A DNA stretch of 64,000 nucleotides, taken from the NCBI GenBank assembly GCA_001566295.1, contig KQ964246.1, forward strand, positions 2,914,001 through 2,978,000, read 5' to 3'. The first letter of the stretch is position 1; each line of letters starts with the position of its first letter. Positions 57,835 through 64,000 of this stretch are shown in pieces. The DNA comes from Microdochium bolleyi. Taxonomy: Eukaryota; Ascomycota; Sordariomycetes; Xylariales; Microdochiaceae. The notes under the pieces were generated by a model. It ran no database searches, was not told where the DNA came from, and saw only the letters and a list, made by a program, of their open reading frames with translations. A program made the position numbers and the translations under genes.

Positions 57835-58980
57835 GGGAGTTCCGCCAGATAGCTTGACATGCAGGCGCAGTCTGTGAGAGAAATAAAGGGAGGAAAAACG
57901 AAAAACATGCGTGTCAATGTGCGGGTGGCGGGAAGAGCACGAGGTAAGGTGCGTAGCTCGCGCGTCATCACGTACGCTACTTAATGTGTATTGTATCTCA
58001 AGAGCCACGGACCCGACCAGTTCCTACTTGCAGTATTCACTCCCCGCTCTTGCTCTTCGTTCTTCCACGTGTGCCGACCTCATGAGCTTCGGTCTATAAT
58101 TGTATGTAATTGTAAAAACTAGCGCGCCCTCCCTGTTTTGATGAAAAAGGTCTAGTCAGGAACCAAGCCATCTGGGCCCACGCCATCAGAGACATTGTGT
58201 ATTTCCAGATGCGCATAGATCTTCAAACGTCCATTTACGCAGTACAACAGACTTGAGACTTGTTCAATCAAACAATCCAAGGATCTAGCATACTGCTTTC
58301 TCGCCCCCTTCTTCGCCCCATCCCTTCCGCGAAAGCTCCATCCAAGGCGAGGAGAGGTGTCCAACTAAATTACCCCATCGTAGACTTTCGCTAGACTCCA
58401 TGACCATCGACGCTGCTGCACGCCCTTTCACAAACCATGCCCCCCCTTACATCCATACACCCGGCTGGGCCCATCAACTACAATTACTTACAGCAGGCGC
58501 TGCCGAATGGTTTCGTCAACATGATGCTGACGACCTCCATACCTGACCGATTCATTGGTATCGACAGCCACGAGAACGAGGCCCCCCCCCTCCCTCCCCA
58601 CTTCTTCCGAATGATGAGGGGCCTTTACTAATTAAATGAAACCAGCTGCTTCAACCGGAGGTCAACCTCATCCGCGGTCACTGGGAGGGAGAGAAGACTG
58701 TGAGATGGACTGCCAGCCTCCCTTTGCCGCGCGGACTCGCTTGCGGTTGAAAGCTGACCATGGACTGCCAAAGGGGTGAAGCAGCGGGCCCAGCTACAAG
58801 GGAGGAACCGTGTCCGTGTGCAAGTTTGAAGTTGGAAGGAGGAAAGCGAGCTTGTAGCCACCATTGACATGCCAGCGACAACCGTCGAGGTGATATCGAG
58901 ATGACATGATGACAGGACTTTGCGATTGCGTCTGCAGCCCGAACTGCCAGCGGCCCGGAGCCCCGGATTCTTCACAAGTC

Positions 58981-58994
58981 GGGGGGGGGGGGGG
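58981..58994. repeat. 14-base poly-G run
   Basis: An uninterrupted G tract, also a place where assembly length errors are common. Confidence 0.9.
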
Positions 58995-61900
58995 TTCATA
59001 AACCTCTGCTGGAGCTCGTAGACGCTCGTTGTGATCGTGGTACTCTGATTGCTAGATCACCGAAGCAAGGCAACTCCGGAGTTCGCGTAGACTCCTGAGG
59101 CCGTGGGGTGAACAGGCACCCGACCATTCAGGATGATCGCCCAGCTCCCGTCACAAGTTACACACGCGGCACGATCCCGTGTTTCAGACGGGCTGGAACA
59201 CCCGGCTGTCCGGTATCAACGAACCAGGGAGGGCCAATCACGAAGTGCACTGTAACTCAGGCCCCACGTCGCGCGTGCTCCTGTGAGCCAACAACCGCCC
59301 GCTTGGTCGTCGCTTGGGCGGCTCCGCCAGTTTCTGCTTGGAGATGGTGCACTCCTGCTTGAATGCATCGCCAAGAATGGCTGTGGCATCGCCAGGCTGC
59401 TTGAACGATTTGCGCAGCGCGGAGGATCATGGGCCGAACCAGGTGTCTCAGATGTTGGAGCCATTCGCCGACTATTGTTGAGTCCGTCACACGTCACTCG
59501 CCGCGGACAGATCAGGATGAGACCCCATCAGCCAGCGGGATATCTTTTGCGTCTTCCAACTCACAAAGATAGGCCCCCTGCGCTTTCTGATAATTCCTCA
59601 ACTCTGGCAGCTCTGGACATGAGCGACGAACCACGAGGCTTCACCCTGACGTGCGCAGGTCATCATCGTTGGGCACAGGATTTGGAGAGGTTTGCGTCAG
59701 CGTGCATCCGAAGGAACCTTAGCGCGCGTGCTGGGGGCCAATAATGGGCCAAGCAGCGTCGTGCATTACCGCAAACTGGTTGGGATCTGACCTGCCGTGG
59801 TCAAAAAGACCAGGGCTCAGAAGCTTGCGCGACTTTGGATGAGTGGCGATCGCGCGACGAGGCGTCCGCGACCTCCAAGGACAAAGTTGCGCAGCTGACG
59901 CTGTCCCGGAAGATGGCGCGCATGGCGCGCACTGCTCCTCCGCACACCCGGACAGGGCAGGTCACAGCCAATGGCTCGAGACGGAGCTCGACGCGACATG
60001 ACACATGCGAAGTCGTGCTTGCTTCGGTCAAAGTGGTTGCATGCAGATTCTTTCTCCAAGGACAAGGTGGACCAGACGCCAGGGATCGCTATCCGAATGA
60101 AGACAGCTCAGCTCAAGGTGGCGTGCTTCGACGAAGCTGAGCGAATCGCCAGGCCTGTCGGGTGTCTGGTTTGTTGGAGGATTGTGCCGGAAGGGGGTCC
60201 CGTGTGTCTCAGAGTCTTCGATGGACTGAGCAAACCTGGAACACGGGGCCGCGCAGGCTAGAGCAAGTCTCCAATTCTGAGAACATCCTTGTTCCTGGTG
60301 CTTCAGCTGACGGACGGAGAGAGGCTCCATTGTCGAAACATCTGTTTAGATGTCTGAACTCTGGACGGCAGCTTGGATGACTAGGTAGTGTGGGCTCCGT
60401 TCCAGGTCTCTTTGATCACAGTTGCATGTGTTTGAATTACAAGACGGACTTTGACTTGGCGATACGTGCCACCTGCTACTTCGGGCGACCCTTTCGATCC
60501 TCTGCACTTGCGCATTGAGGCAGGGGGAAAACGCAGGATGTTGCACGGTGCCCATTGCCATATAGGCGCGGGCATATCACCTCGAACAGGAGCTATCGGC
60601 GCCCGAAGTGACCACAAGCCGTGCTACTGTAGGTTTGCTGCTATCGCCTTACCATCCTGGACGGCATCCCGAGGACAGAGATGTTGGACTGCCGTTCTGG
60701 TTTGCTCTCCTCAACCCACGACCAACCGCCTTGGGCAAGCTGATCACGAGCTTCCTTGGAACCTTGGAGGCGTCGCGCATGATCTGCATGAGGAAGCTAG
60801 CGTATCATGCGCTCCAAATGATGGTTACCAACAACCAGCACGTTCCCGATGCGAGGCCCAGACGACTGGCAGTCTTTGGCAAGGAGGGAGCAGGATGAGT
60901 GGCTGTGGAGCCTCTGCCACGGAGGAGACAGAGTTTGCTAGTCGCCTGATGCTGAGCTGGAAAAGAAGCAAATGTGGGCGTGGAGGCTTTCGAGCGTGGT
61001 GCCTGAACCTGGAATGTCGAGCTGCTTGGGGGCAGTTGGCATGCAAAGTCGGCTGCGAGTAAGATTGAAGCTCATCGTCGAAGCGCCAAGTTAACTTTAG
61101 ACATCAGCCATTATGCACGCGCCGATGGGGACTGGTCCGTTTGTTGCTGCAGCTCATCGCGGCTCCTGCAGGAGAGAGCGGCAACTGCACATCCCAGGAA
61201 CAACATCGTCATTGTGCCCGGGCTTGTCCACCCCGTTCCAGCCGACAAAGAGAAAGAGAGAGAGATACCGGCGGCGGTCTCGTGATGGCTGCACGCCCCC
61301 GGCCACGGTGGTTGCTAGGGTGGGAGCTTTCTTCTTGGTCATGTGTGGCAGCGTCAATCTCAATTTGACAGCTGCGACGAATCAGACGAGGGCGTCGCGC
61401 TCAGACGGGCGCGCGAGAGGTAAGGCCAGTCGCCATCGCAACATGGGGGACGCCAGGGTCAGGGGTGTGAGCGTAGACTGGACGAGTCGCCGGGCCCCCA
61501 AGCCCCGAAGAAGGAGTGCCCCGCCTGCTTGCTGCGCCTGCGCCCAACATCGTGGCCAGACATTCTTCGACATGGAATGCAGAGCGAGCCTTGTTGAGCC
61601 TTGCTGAGCCTGCAGCGGCCGGGAGCCGAGCGAAGTGGACTCGGGAAGGCAGAAAATTCCTTTCGTTGGGCAAGGCGGGCAAACAACGACGGAGATGGCG
61701 GACCGGTCGAGAGGGGGAGGGGGAGGGGAAGAGAGGCAATAGCGAAGCCGCTTATCGTGATGGATTCATGTCAGAGCACTGGTGTGCAGGTCCTAAGAGC
61801 AGCAGCCATGGTGGCGGCACTGGCGTGCTGCCCGTCCTCCGTACCTGCCTCCGAAGCGGGCTGAGAGGCGCAGCCCCTCCTGCCCCCAGAGCAGAAGCAA

Positions 61901-62039
61901 GATGCTCCCCGCGGGCCTGCTCCTGCTCCTGCCGGATCTAAAAACAAAACACTCTTCTTGGAGACGGCGCCGTCGGACGCGGACCCCCCCCTTGGCCAGA
62001 AACATCAACCTCAGACACTTTAACCCCCGTTCCAGACGT

Positions 62040-62660
62040 GTTTCCTGTCCGCGCCATCCTCCCTCGCTCTCCTCCCGCACGCTCAAGCTCCTGCGCGCGC
62101 TCCCTCGCTCCTCTTATTGTTTCTCCTCCCTCGGCCTCACCCGCCGTCTGCGACATCAGCCTGCTCTTCTCTTCATTCTCTCTGCCAGCTTCGCACGACT
62201 TGGGCGCAGGGTCTTCCGCTCGTGCTAGACATTGGCATTCCTGTCCAACAAGCAAGCAGCAGCCCGAACCCACTCCCGGACCCGCGCGTCAGGCCCTGGT
62301 TGGCCGAGCCCTAGCGTCAACGACTAGACCGTTGCCCAATTCCGCGCCCGCCGCCTCCGCCAGGCAATTTTAACATCTGCTTCATTGTCAACAAACCCAG
62401 ATTCTTCCACATCACCACATAAACACGAAAACAGCGACTGAAAGCCTTCCCCTGGGCGCGTCTCTTGCTTCCCTGGTAGTGAGCTAGACACCACATCCGC
62501 GACTCTGCCTGCGCCTTGCGTCGGGTGCTCCCTTGGCGATCCACCTGCTCAGACCTGGAGCCCTGCTCGATCTGCACCAACCCGAGAGGCGAGGGGACTA
62601 CAGAAAAACCCAGCAACCTTCTTCACGGCCCAACCCGACTGCTTCTACCGCCAACCACCA
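62040..62660 (+). promoter_or_regulatory. Pyrimidine-rich promoter/leader of the LYAR-like gene
   Basis: The plus strand carries repeated CTCC/CCTC tracts here, immediately upstream of the gene. CT-rich blocks are common near transcription starts of highly expressed filamentous-fungal genes; the role here is inferred. Confidence 0.4.
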
Positions 62661-62735
62661 CAGCACACTGTCGTCCGCCTTGCGCCCGCCCAATCACAGA
62701 CTCGTCGCCGGCACTGCCCGAGGGCCGCTGGCAAG

Positions 62736-64000
62736 ATGGTGTCCTTCTCGTGTGAGGTAAATGCTTCCCCCAAATCCCCGTGCGCGCCAGCGCTGCTGCC
62801 CGCCCAAGCATCAGCCCTGCGGCTTCCCAGCCCAAATACATGCCTGACATGACGCACCCGCACCCAACGCACGCCCGTGCCGTCCCTTCACCCTTCCCGC
62901 CCACTCTGCCTTTTCCCCTGCGTACACCACGACCACCCTTCCCGCTCCCTTCCCGCTCCTCCATGTGTCCTACTGCGTACACACGAGACCCATAAACACA
63001 GCCAGAGTCACAAGTCGGAGCAGCTTGCACGTCGTGGTCGCATAGATCATCCTTAGCTCCTAGTCCCTGCTGGCGCTCCGAGCAATCTCCACTGCCACCA
63101 CCTCCGCCGCTTGTCTCAACCTTCACCCTCCTCTTGATCACGCTGCCACACCCCACGCCTTAGCTCCACCATAGCGACCGTCACTTCCCTGGATTACCTC
63201 CATAACATCAACTGCATTCCTCGGCTGTCACTTGACGTTCCCCGTTGCGGGTCCTGGGCACAATATCTGACATCAGGAAACCCCTCCAGAACTGCGGCGA
63301 TGTTTTGACCAAAAAGAAGCTCGACCCGCACAGAAACCGCTGTCGTGGCGCAACCTTTACTTGCATCGACTGCATGGTACACTTCCCCGGAACCGACTAT
63401 CGCTCCCATACTGTAAGCTTCCATCTCATCCAACGCCATCATCGTCTTCTCACTTACACCGCCACCCTCAGAGCTGCATGACCGAGGACCAAAAGTACCA
63501 AGGCGCCCTCTACAAGGGAAAGAAACAGAAACCGCAAACACTAGTAGCCGAAGTCGTCGAAGCTCCCGAGCCAATCCCCGGACAGCCCACCATGGCACAC
63601 CACGCTTATGTCGAAGACTACGCCGAGGAGTACGAAGCCTACGCGGACTACCAAGTAAACGAGTCGGAGGTAGATGCTGGCTTTCCGCCTGAGGCGCCCA
63701 CTCCGCCTTCGGCCTTGCCTAATGACGACCCGGTCAATGTCTTCGACTTCATGCAGGCGGCGACCCCAAACACCTCCAACTTCAACCTGCCCGTCCCGGG
63801 TGCGTTCCCTACTCCTGGCGGACGGCAACTTGTCCGCTTCAACAATGATGTTGAGACCTACATCGACCCCGAAGGTTACATGGTCGACGATGAAGGCGCC
63901 CAATATGGATCAGCACCAATCCCGTCCTACGAAACTCCAATGCCCAAGGCATCACGAAGGAAGACCAAGGATGGCGAAGTCAAGAAGGACAAGAAGCGCA
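62736..64000 (+). CDS. LYAR-type C2HC zinc-finger nucleolar protein, 5' part (partial)
   Basis: join(62736..62756, 63290..63412, 63472..>64000). Exon 1 encodes just MVSFSCE; a 533-nt intron (donor GTAAAT, acceptor CTCCAG) leads to NCGDVLTKKKLDPHRNRC. Together these form the first LYAR finger, SCENCGDVLTKKKLDPHRNR followed by C, and CIDCMVHFPGTDYRSHTSC forms the second, split by intron 2. TEDQKYQGALYKGKK follows as in the family. The rest in view is acidic and Pro-rich, ending in a Lys-rich stretch at the window edge, where the frame is still open. LYAR proteins are nucleolar and help rRNA processing and ribosome production. The long first intron after seven codons is notable. Identity is secure; the C-terminus is missing. 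Confidence 0.88.

Larger units (their letters stand above)
55226..62735. other. Largest gene-poor region, between divergent bem46 and LYAR-like genes
   Basis: About 7.5 kb with no supported ORF. Candidate frames (for example plus 55912-56490 and 60451-61062) are low-complexity mixtures overlapping other frames. Simple repeats include a CA-rich tract near 55481-55513, eight GCTT units and a 14-base G run. The right end becomes strongly pyrimidine-rich before the LYAR-like ATG. Confidence 0.5.

Overview
The window looks like nuclear DNA of a filamentous ascomycete (Pezizomycotina, most likely a Sordariomycete). Protein-coding genes have short GT-AG introns (about 55-250 nt, one of about 530 nt) with CTAAC/CTGAC-like branch sites. 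The gene content is typically fungal: HAP3/HapC, Rrn3, Mon1, Dop1, a GRASP/Grh1 protein, a Bem46-type hydrolase and a WSC-domain copper radical oxidase. There is no operon structure, no rRNA or CRISPR, no tRNA that I could recognise, and no recognisable transposon. I modelled 21 genes by reading splice sites and frames by eye; two run off the window ends (Vps71-like at the left, LYAR-like at the right).

Layout. 1-4.2 kb, minus strand: Vps71/ZNHIT1-like SWR1 subunit (partial), a small mitochondrial membrane protein, and ER protein disulfide isomerase. 6.9-10 kb: a 1021-residue disordered protein of unknown function. 10.6-26.8 kb is a compact block made mostly of divergent gene pairs: MON1/DOP1, TGS1/GRH1, OST2/TMEM14 and CMC2/GIM4. 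28.9-37.7 kb, plus strand: HAP3, RRN3, a bZIP protein with an atypical basic region, and a class I glutamine amidotransferase. 38.4-41.9 kb, minus: a 1069-residue secreted copper radical oxidase with four WSC domains. 48-55 kb: NFX1/FAP1-type zinc-finger protein, a possible small secreted Cys-rich protein, and Bem46. Two large gene-poor stretches (41.9-48.0 and 55.2-62.7 kb) hold only simple repeats. The window ends in the first exons of a LYAR-type zinc-finger gene.

How the genes relate. There is no biosynthetic or defence cluster. Many genes serve the endomembrane system: PDI and OST2 in ER folding and N-glycosylation, GRH1 and DOP1 at the Golgi, MON1 at late endosome/vacuole. A second set serves gene expression: TGS1 (cap hypermethylation), RRN3 (Pol I), HAP3 (CCAAT binding), bZIP, NFX1, LYAR and Vps71. 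I did not find a convincing undescribed system. The observations most worth checking are the bZIP protein lacking the usually invariant basic-region Asn, a WSC tandem duplication whose intron position was copied with the domain, the long orphan protein, and the small Cys-rich secreted candidate.
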